In this document: piece by piece, positions 1 to 5,955 of the stretch
Layout of the letters: every line of letters starts with the position of its first letter
Numbering within the stretch: the stretch's first letter is position 1
Assembly: GCA_003561665.1 (NCBI GenBank)
Contig: PWVY01000271.1
Coordinates: 1-8,272, forward strand
Origin: Thermoplasmata archaeon
Lineage (GTDB): Archaea > Thermoplasmatota > SW-10-69-26
Length of the DNA: 8,272 bases
Direction: 5' to 3'
Notes under the pieces: generated by a model
Told to the model about the DNA's origin: nothing
The model's input: the letters and a program-made list of their open reading frames with translations, nothing else
Database searches by the model: none
Position numbers and translations under genes: made by a program

Positions 1-80
1 ATGAGAACCATGACGCTGTAGGAGAGCAGGCGTGGTGGGCTGGGGAAGAGGAGTTGCCCGATGTAGGTCGAGCGTTCCAT
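1..80 (-). CDS. Start of an unidentified, probably membrane-associated protein (partial)
   Basis: The reading frame opens at an ATG (80-78) and leaves the window at position 1, so only about 26 residues are visible. They begin M-E-R-S-T-Y-I-G-Q-L-L-F and continue with a Pro-rich turn and a hydrophobic stretch ending V-M-V-L. This is consistent with a short cytoplasmic N-terminus entering a first membrane helix, but it is too short to assign. An AGGAG lies 3 bases upstream of the ATG, which is closer than usual. The frame stays open upstream, and a GTG at 113-111 is an alternative start without an obvious ribosome site. It follows the two-pass membrane protein gene by about 110 bases on the same strand and might be its partner. 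Confidence is limited by the truncation. Confidence 0.45.
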   Translation of the reverse strand, partial: MERSTYIGQLLFPSPPRLLSYSVMVL

Positions 81-137
81 GGACTCCTGGAGCGGTGTCG
101 TATCGTCCGCCACGCGGGGGGAATGGTGGCCGCGTTG

Positions 138-142
138 AAAAA
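138..142 (-). terminator. Possible T-run terminator after the two-pass membrane protein gene
   Basis: The minus strand reads five consecutive T residues within CTCGTTTTTCAACG, about 50 bases past the stop codon of the 194-826 gene. Archaeal transcription often ends at such T-runs even without a hairpin, and I see no strong stem just before it. The rest of the 81-193 gap is Pro/Gly-codon-like GC-rich sequence with nothing else I can name. Confidence 0.3.
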
Positions 143-193
143 CGAGACGGCTTGCTAGCGGCGGGTCGGTTCGGTTGTTCGCTTCAACGGGGG

Positions 194-826
194 CTAGGGG
201 TGGGGGCGTGAGGGGCGTCGGCGGCCCAGGCGGGGTCCGTGTTCTCGTGCGGGGTCGTTGAGCGCGTCTCTGAGGTAGTCGTTGCGGTGTTTCCCGAATG
301 GGTTTTGCTCGACCTCTTGCCCGGTGCGGACGAGGCCGGCGTGTTGAGCGGTGAGGAGTTCCAGGGGGAGGGCGCCTTTGTAGATGCCGTAGTTGGCTTC
401 GGTGCCGGTGGCGTCGTCTTTGAGGTAGCGCCATGCGGCCAGCGCGGCGATGAAGGGTCCAAAGAGGAGCAAAAGGCCCATGAAGGGGATGCCTGGAGGA
501 CGCTCGGGGATCTGGGGTCCGGTGGGGGCTGTCACGGGTTCAGGGTCTCCAAGTTCGAGATCCTCTTCGAGGCGAGCGGTTTGGCCGGGGGTGAGGGTGA
601 CGCTGGCGACGGGTTCTTCGCGTTCTTCGCGTTCGATTGTGACGCTGTCGCCGTCTTCGCCGAGGATATCGAGTTGTTCTTCCGTGTCGAGGGTGACGCC
701 GAGGTTCGTGGCCCAGAAAGCGAAGAGGGCTCCTACGAGGAGGGCGAGGATCAAGCGTTTTCGCCAGAGGAGGGCTACGCGCGTTGGTTCGTGCGCGTAG
801 GGGGTCCACTGGTCATCCTCGGGCAT
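194..826 (-). CDS. Two-pass membrane protein with acidic external loop, unknown function
   Basis: A 210-residue protein that I do not recognise. Residues 1-24 are polar and end in W-R-K-R. A first membrane helix spans about 25-44. A loop of about 65 residues (45-110), rich in Asp and Glu, follows, then a second helix at about 112-132 ending A-W-R-Y-L-K. Basic residues flank both helices on the N- and C-terminal sides, so by the positive-inside rule both tails are cytoplasmic and the acidic loop is external. The C-terminal 75 residues are soluble. The last 20 residues turn Arg/Pro-rich and their third-codon GC bias drops, whereas another frame ending at 184 keeps the bias; a frameshift near 245 is possible. 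The start codon sits in a GTTGCCGAATG context with a weak GGTGGTG ribosome site. It lies 67 bases after the 196-residue secreted protein gene, so the two may be co-transcribed. It could anchor or export its secreted neighbours, but nothing shows this directly. Confidence 0.75.
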   Translation of the reverse strand: MPEDDQWTPYAHEPTRVALLWRKRLILALLVGALFAFWATNLGVTLDTEEQLDILGEDGDSVTIEREEREEPVASVTLTPGQTARLEEDLELGDPEPVTAPTGPQIPERPPGIPFMGLLLLFGPFIAALAAWRYLKDDATGTEANYGIYKGALPLELLTAQHAGLVRTGQEVEQNPFGKHRNDYLRDALNDPAREHGPRLGRRRPSRPHP

Positions 827-891
827 TCGGCAACACCACCCCTAGCGTGGGTGGCAGGGGGTTTGATGGGTGGGTTGTCACGCTTGGTGAC
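826..891 (-). repeat. Two short palindromes plus degenerate hairpin-GTTGCCGAA element
   Basis: The 67-base gap before the membrane protein gene holds two inverted repeats. One has arms GTCAC (877-881) and GTGAC (887-891). The other has arms CCACCC (836-841) and GGGTGG (849-854). On the minus strand the second hairpin is followed after two bases by TTGCCGAA (833-826), which overlaps the A of the ATG start codon. This resembles the hairpin-TTGCCGAACCYGCA element found three times elsewhere in the window, but the 3' half of the motif is lost. Confidence 0.5.
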
Positions 892-893
892 GG

Positions 894-1484
894 TCACTGC
901 CAGGGAGGGGTCCAGGCGTGTGAGGGTGATGGCAGGACGGAGTCGCCGGTGGTGGGGTGGTAGGCTTCCCATACGCCGAGGGTCGCGATGCCAAGGCCCA
1001 AGGGGCAAACGTCCGCATCGATGAGGCTTGGCACGTTCACGGACAACCGTAGGTGCGTAGCGTGTTGACCGTCGTGGGTGGGGCGTTCAAGCTCAGCGCT
1101 GTTGCAGAATGTGCCCGTTTCGAGGGCGTTGTGGGGCGCGCCGCCGAGGAAGCTGATGCTTGGGCTCCCGGCGTGGAAGGAATAATAGACGGCCACGTTG
1201 GTCGTTACGAAGTCGTCGAGGTTAACGATGATGGTGTCGGGGGCCACCTCCAGGTCCGTGTCGGGGTCGATCAGCTTGATGATGATGTCTCCGGTGTGCA
1301 TGGCTTCAACGCCTGTCGCCGAGGCGATGATGGAATCCCAGTTCATGAGGCCCGTTGAGGGGTGATCCTCGGAGAACCCGGAGCCTCCCGCGGCGTAGTT
1401 CGCTTTGTTGTAGTGGCCAGCGCTGACGGTCATGGCAGGAGCGATAAGGCCTAGTGCTAGCAGGACGATGATGAAGTTCCGCAT
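894..1484 (-). CDS. Small secreted protein of unknown function
   Basis: A 196-residue protein with a classic Sec signal peptide: M-R-N-F followed by a hydrophobic core at about residues 4-18 and a probable cleavage after V-S-A at residue 22. The Ala before the cut is not followed by Cys, so it is not a lipoprotein. The mature part looks beta-rich and soluble, with no further membrane segment. It has exactly two cysteines (about 127 and 160), able to form one disulfide, and a His-containing strand H-A-T-H-L-R-L-S-V-N-V at 141-151. I do not recognise the family. That strand faintly resembles the His-rich TVNVD block of the larger secreted paralogues, but the likeness is too weak to claim homology. 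The start is the first ATG that gives an intact signal peptide; its ribosome site is weak. It has its own leader with two palindromes and follows a terminator, so it probably begins a transcription unit that includes the membrane protein gene downstream. Confidence 0.82.
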   Translation of the reverse strand: MRNFIIVLLALGLIAPAMTVSAGHYNKANYAAGGSGFSEDHPSTGLMNWDSIIASATGVEAMHTGDIIIKLIDPDTDLEVAPDTIIVNLDDFVTTNVAVYYSFHAGSPSISFLGGAPHNALETGTFCNSAELERPTHDGQHATHLRLSVNVPSLIDADVCPLGLGIATLGVWEAYHPTTGDSVLPSPSHAWTPPWQ

Positions 1485-1496
1485 CGTGATACCCCA

Positions 1497-1548
1497 TACC
1501 CTGTATGCAGGGTAGGGTTGATGAACCTCGTGCTACCCCGTCGGGTAG
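1497..1548 (-). promoter_or_regulatory. Tandem perfect palindromes in the leader of the 196-residue gene
   Basis: TACCCTGTATGCAGGGTA (1497-1514) is a perfect inverted repeat with 7-bp arms, ending 12 bases before the start codon. CTACCCCGTCGGGTAG (1533-1548) is a second perfect one with 6-bp arms. Both are built from TACCC and GGGTA half-sites, separated by 8 and 4 bases. The shared half-sites suggest binding sites for a dimeric regulator. The first would overlap the ribosome-binding region; hairpins in the mRNA are the alternative. No clear TATA box is visible, and the GC-rich 1549-1592 stretch shows nothing else. Confidence 0.5.
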
Positions 1549-1592
1549 GTTACGAGTGTCGAGCGGCGGAGCTCGGCGGTGTGTATTGATGG

Positions 1593-1640
1593 AAAGAAAA
1601 AGGAGGGGAGAAGGTGGCCCCCCTGCCCCTTGATCGGGGC
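1593..1640 (-). terminator. Terminator after the 449-residue secreted protein gene
   Basis: On the minus strand a GCCCC (1640-1636) / GGGGC (1629-1625) hairpin with a 6-base loop is followed, after a C/T-rich spacer, by TTTTTCTTT (1601-1593). It lies about 85-130 bases past the stop codon at 1724. The T-rich tract is the most T-dense stretch in this gap and fits archaeal termination. The remaining bases, 1641-1723, are GC-rich with no gene. Confidence 0.55.
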
Positions 1641-1723
1641 TGAGGGCCATCCCCCTCGGTGTGGGGAAGACAGGGGCGCGGGTTGCGCCCCCGTTAGGGT
1701 TGCACGAACGTCAGCTGTTTTGC

Positions 1724-3073
1724 CTATTCGTGGACGGGGTAGGTCGTTTGGCTGCCGTCGTGCTTGTGCATCTCGGTGTTCTGCGTGGTGTCACAGACGA
1801 TGACGGACCGGTCTTGGATGTAGCCGTCCCGGGGGTCATCCTCGGGGTCGGCCGGCGGGTCCTCCATCCCTGAGCAGGTGGGGTTCACTTGCGGGGTTTG
1901 ACCTGCGTCGTTGGGGTCTTCCTCCCAGACGTTGTGCGTCTCGACGAAGTAGGGCGCTTGGTGGTGGAGGAAGATGTCCAGGTTCACGGTGCTGTGCCTG
2001 TGGTCGTCTCCGTACCCTTCATCGTCGTGTTCACCGTGGGAGTCACCAACCAGCGTGTCGCCGTCCTCGTAGGTTGCATTCTCGTGCGTCACGTTGCCTG
2101 CCTCGTCGTGGCTTGTGTAGTTGCCGGTGCCGAGGGGTTGATCCTCGAAGGCGACGAAGTCAACGGCGAGCAGGAACGTGTATTGGCCGTTGTTTTCGGG
2201 GGCCTGCATGTGGGCCTCGTGCTCGGCGAGCGTGGGGTCTTGAAGCGCCTCGCTGGCGGGGGCTTCGCCATCGTCGCCGAAGCCTTCGGGCCCATCCACT
2301 TGCAGGTGCGTGATGTAGAGGGGTTCCACGAGCGGGGGAAGCGGCTCACCGTCGCCGTCGCTCGTGTCGCCATCGTTGAATTGGTGGTTGGCGTCGGGCT
2401 CGTCCTCGGGGCGGTCACGGCACTCGTCCGCGTGGGCGCCGGGGCTTCGCGGATCCTCGAGGGGTGACATGCTGGCACCGGTGTGGCAGTCGTCGCCACT
2501 ACCGCTTTCGAACAGGTTGCCGCCGAGCGAGACGGGGTAGACGAGTTTGTCAACCATCCAGGTGTTCCCGTTCGGGTCGGTCGTGTAGAATGTACCTTCG
2601 TACTCGAAGATGCATCCGAAGCAGTCGTTGTCCAGCTCGATGAGCTCTTTCACAAGAGCGGGTCGGTCATCGACTGGGGTTGAGTCGCTGATGCTGCTGT
2701 GGATGTCGTTGCTGCCAATGCCGATGGCCCAAAGTTCGGGGACCCAGCATTGGTCTCGGTCGATATCCTGGGACGACTTGTTCCCGAAGAGGAACTGGTC
2801 GTTGAACCAGAGCACAGCGTTGTCGAACACTTCTCTTGCTTCATCTTCGAAACATTCCACGGCGTACCCGACGACGGCACCGAACTCGTGGATCTCTTGG
2901 ATGTCGTCCTCAACGTCCTTATCGAGAACGATCTCCACGAAGACGGTGTGTTGCTGGACGAGTTGAACGTCCTCTAGGACGCCCGTGTCGTTTCGGTCGT
3001 AGCTATGTGATGCCATAGCGCTCCCTGTAAGAGCGAACACCAGGCACAGTGCGATCAGTTTCTTGCTATTCAC
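1724..3073 (-). CDS. Secreted acidic Cys/His-containing protein, paralogue of the 503-residue protein
   Basis: A 449-residue secreted protein of a family I do not recognise. The start is a GTG (3073), supported by GGAGGTGA six bases upstream and by alignment with its paralogue (M-N-S-K-K). The Sec signal peptide runs to about residue 21 (G-S-A-M-A). Blocks shared with the 503-residue protein are VQ-VQQHTVFVE (36-47), AVLWFNDQFLFG (86-97), DNDCFGCIFEYE (148-159), a DPN-x-N-x-W-MVDKLVYPVSLGG block (166-185), VEP-Y (249-253), YTFLLAVDF (298-306), HRHSTVNLDIF (358-368) and HDGSQT (438-443). The mature protein has eight cysteines (73, 109, 151, 154, 196, 218, 400, 427), all with counterparts in the paralogue, so four disulfides are plausible; a metal site at CFGC plus the His-rich block is another option. 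It is very rich in Asp and Glu, with low-complexity acidic linkers at 219-248 and 335-357. No membrane anchor or enzyme motif is seen. It has its own leader and terminator. Confidence 0.88.
   Translation of the reverse strand: MNSKKLIALCLVFALTGSAMASHSYDRNDTGVLEDVQLVQQHTVFVEIVLDKDVEDDIQEIHEFGAVVGYAVECFEDEAREVFDNAVLWFNDQFLFGNKSSQDIDRDQCWVPELWAIGIGSNDIHSSISDSTPVDDRPALVKELIELDNDCFGCIFEYEGTFYTTDPNGNTWMVDKLVYPVSLGGNLFESGSGDDCHTGASMSPLEDPRSPGAHADECRDRPEDEPDANHQFNDGDTSDGDGEPLPPLVEPLYITHLQVDGPEGFGDDGEAPASEALQDPTLAEHEAHMQAPENNGQYTFLLAVDFVAFEDQPLGTGNYTSHDEAGNVTHENATYEDGDTLVGDSHGEHDDEGYGDDHRHSTVNLDIFLHHQAPYFVETHNVWEEDPNDAGQTPQVNPTCSGMEDPPADPEDDPRDGYIQDRSVIVCDTTQNTEMHKHDGSQTTYPVHE
2782..2828. repeat. Near-identical direct repeat, copy 1 (matches 4555-4601)
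   Basis: These 47 bases encode the FDNAVLWFNDQFLFG region of the 449-residue protein. They match 4555-4601 with one mismatch, including the silent codon positions. Similar high-identity patches occur around 2525-2561 against 4152-4184 and around 2599-2634 against 4223-4258. This indicates recent duplication or gene conversion between the two paralogues. Confidence 0.85.
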
Positions 3074-3079
3074 CTTCTC

Positions 3080-3087
3080 TCACCTCC
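3080..3087 (-). promoter_or_regulatory. Strong Shine-Dalgarno site selecting a GTG start
   Basis: GGAGGTGA on the minus strand, six bases before the GTG at 3073. It is the longest SD match in the window and fixes the start of the 449-residue gene at GTG, which also gives an intact signal peptide. Confidence 0.75.
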
Positions 3088-3117
3088 AAAGCTTGCGGTT
3101 GAAGCGCGGATCGTAAA

Positions 3118-3152
3118 CGGCGTGACATCACGCCGGGTCCACCAAACGGTGG
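3118..3152 (-). promoter_or_regulatory. Tandem perfect palindromes in the leader of the 449-residue gene
   Basis: CGGCGTGACATCACGCCG (3118-3135) is a perfect inverted repeat with 8-bp arms and a 2-base centre. CCACCAAACGGTGG (3139-3152) has perfect 5-bp arms and a 4-base centre. They lie 45-80 bases before the start codon. The nearly continuous first palindrome looks more like a dimeric regulator's operator than an RNA hairpin, because a 2-base loop is too tight. No convincing TATA box is seen; weak A/T patches occur at about 3178-3185 and 3234-3240. Confidence 0.5.
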
Positions 3153-3257
3153 TTCTCCTTGCCTCCGCGTGAGCATCCTATTCTTGGGGATGCACATAGG
3201 CGTCGTTGTGTCACAAGCGTGGGGTACACCGTTGTTTACTCGTCGTTGGTTCAGGGT

Positions 3258-3297
3258 GAGAGAAGAAGAAATCGCGGAGGGAGGCCGTCCCTCCGCG
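3258..3297 (-). terminator. Hairpin plus T-rich terminator after the 503-residue gene
   Basis: Perfect 9-bp arms CGCGGAGGG (3297-3289 on the minus strand) and CCCTCCGCG (3281-3273) with a 7-base loop are followed at once by ATTTCTTCTTCTCTC (3272-3258). The hairpin begins about 30 bases past the stop codon at 3329. The structure is clear enough to separate the regulator B/503-residue unit from the 449-residue gene downstream. Confidence 0.75.
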
Positions 3298-3328
3298 TCG
3301 TGCCGAACGCCGGTTTCACGCGACCGAC

Positions 3329-4840
3329 CTAGTGGATGGTTTGGGATCCATCATGGGCGTGGAAGTCGCCGTGGCGTGAGGTGGTATCACAGACCATGAC
3401 GGCCCGGTTCTTCACGGCGTCTTGCTGTTCCTCCGAGGCGTCGATCGCCTCCTCGCACTCGCTGTCGACTTCAGGGGGTGCGCCGTTCTCGTCCCAGTAC
3501 TCATGCTGCGTGACGAAGTAGGGGGATTCCTCGTAGAAGAACAGGTCCACGTTCACGGTGCTGTGGTGGTGCTCGGGTCCGCGGTCGGACTCTTTGAGGT
3601 CCCCGTCCTCGTTCGTCTCGCCGTCGGGGTTGTGGGGGTGCGAGTCCCCTTGGTGCGTGTTCCAGTCTTCGCCCTCGCCGTGGCGGACGTTGTCCTGCTG
3701 GTAGGTTCCCGTCGTGCTGTTGAAGGCGGCGAAGTCCATCGCGAGAAGGAAGTTGTACTCGATCGCGCACGGGCGGGCCTCCTTGCGCATGTGTTCTTCT
3801 TTGCACAGGTCCCAGGTCGTATCGCCCTTGGTCGGGTAGGGGGCGCCGTCGCGGATCTCCCCAGTCTCGTAAGCCCATTTGGCTTCATCAGCGAAGCCGG
3901 TCCCGGTTGAGGGGTCGACTTGTAGGTGGACCGTGTAGATGGGCTCTACGACGGGTTCAACGGTTTGTTCATCACCGGTTCCATCGTGGCTTCGGTGGTT
4001 GTCTTCACCGGGATCGGTCGACGATTTGTTCGCGTGGTCATCCTCGCATTCGTCGGCGTGGACGCCCGTGCTTCGGGGATCAGGGACGGGCGAGATGCCT
4101 GACCCGTCGTAACAGTCCTCTCCGCCACCGCTGGCGAACAGGTCCCCGCCAAGCGAGACGGGGTAAACGAGTTTGTCCACCATCCAGCGGTTGTTGTTGG
4201 GGTCCGTGATGTAGAAGGTAGCCTCGTACTCGAAGATGCAACCGAAGCAGTCGTTGTCGAGATCGATGAGTTGTTTCACCATCTCGGATCCAGAGGGTGC
4301 AAGGTTCGTGTCGCCTGGTGCATCACCTTCCGTCTGGCTAAGCGAGCCTGTCCCGTAGGGAGCACTGGCGCTGATGCCGTGCATGAACCCGCTGGGGATG
4401 AAGCATCCACCCCATCGCTCCTTGAGCTCGTGGGCATCGAGGAACCCGGGTTCGCCCTCGGTCTGGCCCTTCTGGTCGTATTCACGTGGGGGGGGCTGCT
4501 CGCCGAGAGCGTCGTTGGGGACATGGTGATCGCCTCCCCCGGTGCTGTTCTTGGTCCCGAAGAGGAACTGGTCGTTGAACCAGAGGACAGCGTTGTCGAA
4601 CTGCTGCCCTTCACCTCGCATCACGCACTCTTTCACGAGTCCGACGACGGCACCGAACTCATGGATCTCGTCGATGCCGTCGACGTCGTCGCTTTCGAGC
4701 ACCAACTCGACGAAGACCGTGTGTTGTTGGACGACTTGCACGTCGTCGGCTTCATGGCTCATGTACGTGTTACCGGCCGCCATCGCGCTGCCGGTGAAGG
4801 CGAGCACGAGGGCGAGAGCCATCGCTTTCTTGCTGTTCAT
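3329..4840 (-). CDS. Large secreted acidic Cys/His-containing protein
   Basis: A 503-residue protein starting at the ATG at 4840. The frame extends to a GTG at 4849, but GAGGTGA at 4852-4846 is well spaced for the ATG and overlaps the GTG, and the paralogue also starts M-N-S-K-K. A Sec signal peptide ends at about residue 21 (G-S-A-M-A). Family blocks are VQVVQQHTVFVE (34-45), AVLWFNDQFLFG (84-95), DNDCFGCIFEYE (195-206), a DPN...RWMVDKLVYPVSLGG block (213-232), VEPIY (298-302), EYNFLLAMDF (361-370), HHHSTVNVDLFF (424-435) and HDGSQT (496-501). Against the 449-residue paralogue it has extra sequence at about 97-185 and 320-358; the second insert carries an extra cysteine pair (346, 358). There are ten mature cysteines, eight shared. 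It is strongly acidic with His-rich patches, suggesting an extracellular, disulfide-stabilised and possibly metal-binding protein. Function is unknown. It lies 33 bases after regulator B, so it is probably co-transcribed and may be its target. Confidence 0.88.
   Translation of the reverse strand: MNSKKAMALALVLAFTGSAMAAGNTYMSHEADDVQVVQQHTVFVELVLESDDVDGIDEIHEFGAVVGLVKECVMRGEGQQFDNAVLWFNDQFLFGTKNSTGGGDHHVPNDALGEQPPPREYDQKGQTEGEPGFLDAHELKERWGGCFIPSGFMHGISASAPYGTGSLSQTEGDAPGDTNLAPSGSEMVKQLIDLDNDCFGCIFEYEATFYITDPNNNRWMVDKLVYPVSLGGDLFASGGGEDCYDGSGISPVPDPRSTGVHADECEDDHANKSSTDPGEDNHRSHDGTGDEQTVEPVVEPIYTVHLQVDPSTGTGFADEAKWAYETGEIRDGAPYPTKGDTTWDLCKEEHMRKEARPCAIEYNFLLAMDFAAFNSTTGTYQQDNVRHGEGEDWNTHQGDSHPHNPDGETNEDGDLKESDRGPEHHHSTVNVDLFFYEESPYFVTQHEYWDENGAPPEVDSECEEAIDASEEQQDAVKNRAVMVCDTTSRHGDFHAHDGSQTIH
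4555..4601. repeat. Near-identical direct repeat, copy 2 (matches 2782-2828)
   Basis: The partner of the 47-base block in the 449-residue gene, with one mismatch. It falls in the WFNDQFLFG-coding region, while the adjacent sequence diverges and contains the long insert specific to the 503-residue protein. Confidence 0.85.
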
Positions 4841-4845
4841 ACGCG

Positions 4846-4852
4846 TCACCTC
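4846..4852 (-). promoter_or_regulatory. Shine-Dalgarno site deciding the start of the 503-residue gene
   Basis: GAGGTGA, five bases before the ATG at 4840. With an upstream CACC (4859-4856) and the GGTG of the site it could form a small hairpin (CACC-CCTAGA-GGTG) that hides the site. The upstream gene ends only 33 bases before the start, so translational coupling is possible. Confidence 0.6.
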
Positions 4853-4873
4853 TAGGGGTGGCTTCTCGCCATC

Positions 4874-5689
4874 CTAGGAGGCTTCGGCCTGGGCTTTTGA
4901 GCCCTCGACAGCGTTGGCGTTCGACCATGTGGCCTCGAAACCGGCTTTCAGGTCTTGGACGACGACCGCGTCGTCGGTCCACATCGCGACATCGTCCCCT
5001 TGGAAGACGTGGGAGTCGTCCGGGACGGGGTGCCAGACGAGGGCGAACGCGTCGTCGATGATGAGGATGGCTGCGCCTGCTCCTTCCACGTCGCGCACAC
5101 GGATCTCACCGTACTCGGTGAGTTCCGCGATGGCGGATTCGTTCCCTGAGGACGTTGGGAAGAGGGCGCGCAGGTTGATGCCTGCGTCGTTCAAGTCGCT
5201 CAGGATGGGGGTGTGGTATTGGAACCGTTGCGCGGCTGCGGCGGAGCCGATGTGGAAGACTTCTTCCTCGGCTTCCTGCAGCATCTCTTCGACTTGCGTG
5301 GTCACGTTCTTTCGCCCTTTGAAGACTTGGAAGGTGCCCGTCTCTGTGGGCTCGTGCCCTCCGGTGGGTACGAGTTCCTCGCGGGCCATCTCGCGGTCTT
5401 CCTCGATCTTCTCGAGCTTGTCTTTGTACTCGGCTTCGAACCGCTCGAGGTATTGCTCGAACGGGACAGCGATGTACTTCTTGGGGCGTTCGGGGACGAC
5501 CTCCGCGAGCCGTTTCTCGTGCAGGTCGTCGAGGACCTGGTAGATCTTGGTGCGGGGGACGCGCGAGAGGCTTGCAACCTCGCGAGCGGTTCCTCCGTGT
5601 AGCTCGAGGAGGGCCAAGTAGGCGCGGGCTTCGTACTCGGTGAGCCCGTAGTCCTGGACCTTCTCCATGTGTTCTTTCTGTATTGCCAT
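4874..5689 (-). CDS. TrmB-family transcriptional regulator (regulator B)
   Basis: A 271-residue protein. An N-terminal winged helix-turn-helix (about 8-76) contains YGLTEYEARAYLALL and VPRTKIYQVLDDL, the recognisable core of the TrmB DNA-binding domain, followed by a wing with ERPKKYIAVPF. A Glu/Lys-rich coiled coil (about 78-106) probably dimerises. The C-terminal part (about 118-255) fits the phospholipase-D-like sensor fold usual in TrmB proteins and has PDDSHVFQGDDVAMWTDD near 223-240. No HKD catalytic motif is present, as expected for a sensor. TrmB proteins typically bind sugars or other small ligands and repress or activate nearby genes; the ligand here cannot be told. The ATG is preceded by GAGGTG six bases upstream. 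It lies directly before the 503-residue secreted protein gene and is a paralogue of the regulator at 7024-7836. Tails after residue 257 are low-complexity. Confidence 0.93.
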   Translation of the reverse strand: MAIQKEHMEKVQDYGLTEYEARAYLALLELHGGTAREVASLSRVPRTKIYQVLDDLHEKRLAEVVPERPKKYIAVPFEQYLERFEAEYKDKLEKIEEDREMAREELVPTGGHEPTETGTFQVFKGRKNVTTQVEEMLQEAEEEVFHIGSAAAAQRFQYHTPILSDLNDAGINLRALFPTSSGNESAIAELTEYGEIRVRDVEGAGAAILIIDDAFALVWHPVPDDSHVFQGDDVAMWTDDAVVVQDLKAGFEATWSNANAVEGSKAQAEAS

Positions 5690-5695
5690 GCTCTA

Positions 5696-5701
5696 CACCT
5701 C
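5696..5701 (-). promoter_or_regulatory. Shine-Dalgarno site of regulator B
   Basis: GAGGTG, six bases before the ATG at 5689. It directly abuts the outer stem of the structured leader (5702-5777), so folding of that stem could affect ribosome access. Confidence 0.6.
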
Positions 5702-5856
5702 GTCTCTTGTCAGGCGTGCCCTTCCGGGGCGCGCTCCGCCACGATGTTGCGTGGCGGCGGGCAGCCCTTCAAGAGACAGGGGCGGCCGCGTGCGGGTTCG
5801 GCAAACGCTGCTCGTGGCTGAGCAGCGGTCAACGGTCCAAGCGGAGAGCTTGGGCC
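5702..5856 (-). promoter_or_regulatory. Highly structured leader of regulator B, possible structured RNA
   Basis: Five nested or consecutive inverted repeats fill this gap. The outer pair is GTCTCTTG (5702-5709) with CAAGAGAC (5770-5777), perfect over 8 bp. It encloses GCGTGCCC (5714-5721) with GGGCGCGC (5727-5734), which has one mismatch, and CCGCCACG (5736-5743) with CGTGGCGG (5750-5757), perfect over 8 bp; together these draw a three-way junction. Further from the gene are CGCTGCTC (5806-5813) with GAGCAGCG (5820-5827), perfect over 8 bp, and GGTCCAAGC (5834-5842) with GCTTGGGCC (5848-5856), one mismatch. The two mismatches are C-A on the minus strand but G-U on the plus strand, so the coding strand of any RNA is uncertain. 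It resembles no riboswitch I know. The rest of the gap, 5857-5955, has a weak A/T patch at 5918-5923 and no clear promoter. Confidence 0.6.
5791..5827 (-). repeat. Hairpin-TTGCCGAACCYGCA element, copy in regulator B leader
   Basis: On the minus strand a perfect 8-bp hairpin (arms 5827-5820 and 5813-5806) is followed by one base and then TTGCCGAACCCGCA (5804-5791), continuing CGC. The same arrangement recurs at 6913-6950 and 8079-8118 with unrelated stem sequences but the same one-base spacer. Confidence 0.75.
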
Positions 5857-5955
5857 GCGTGACGGTGAGGAGTGAGTGAGGTGCGCGTACGTGGAGAGGA
5901 TCTCCTCGCGCGCGCGTGTTATTGGTAAGGGGTACTGTGGGGGGTGGTCGCGTGG

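Noticed and set aside
239..1024. A 261-codon open frame on the plus strand, and other long plus-strand frames such as 1889-2467, 3422-3910 and 4914-5543
   Set aside because: They run antisense to genes with signal peptides or clear TrmB homology, lack ribosome sites and cross gene borders. Long antisense frames are expected in GC-rich coding DNA.
3273..3305. Plus-strand hairpin followed by TGCCGAAC, looking like an inverted copy of the repeated element
   Set aside because: The hairpin is better explained as the terminator of the 503-residue gene, the spacer is different (three bases) and only eight motif bases match.
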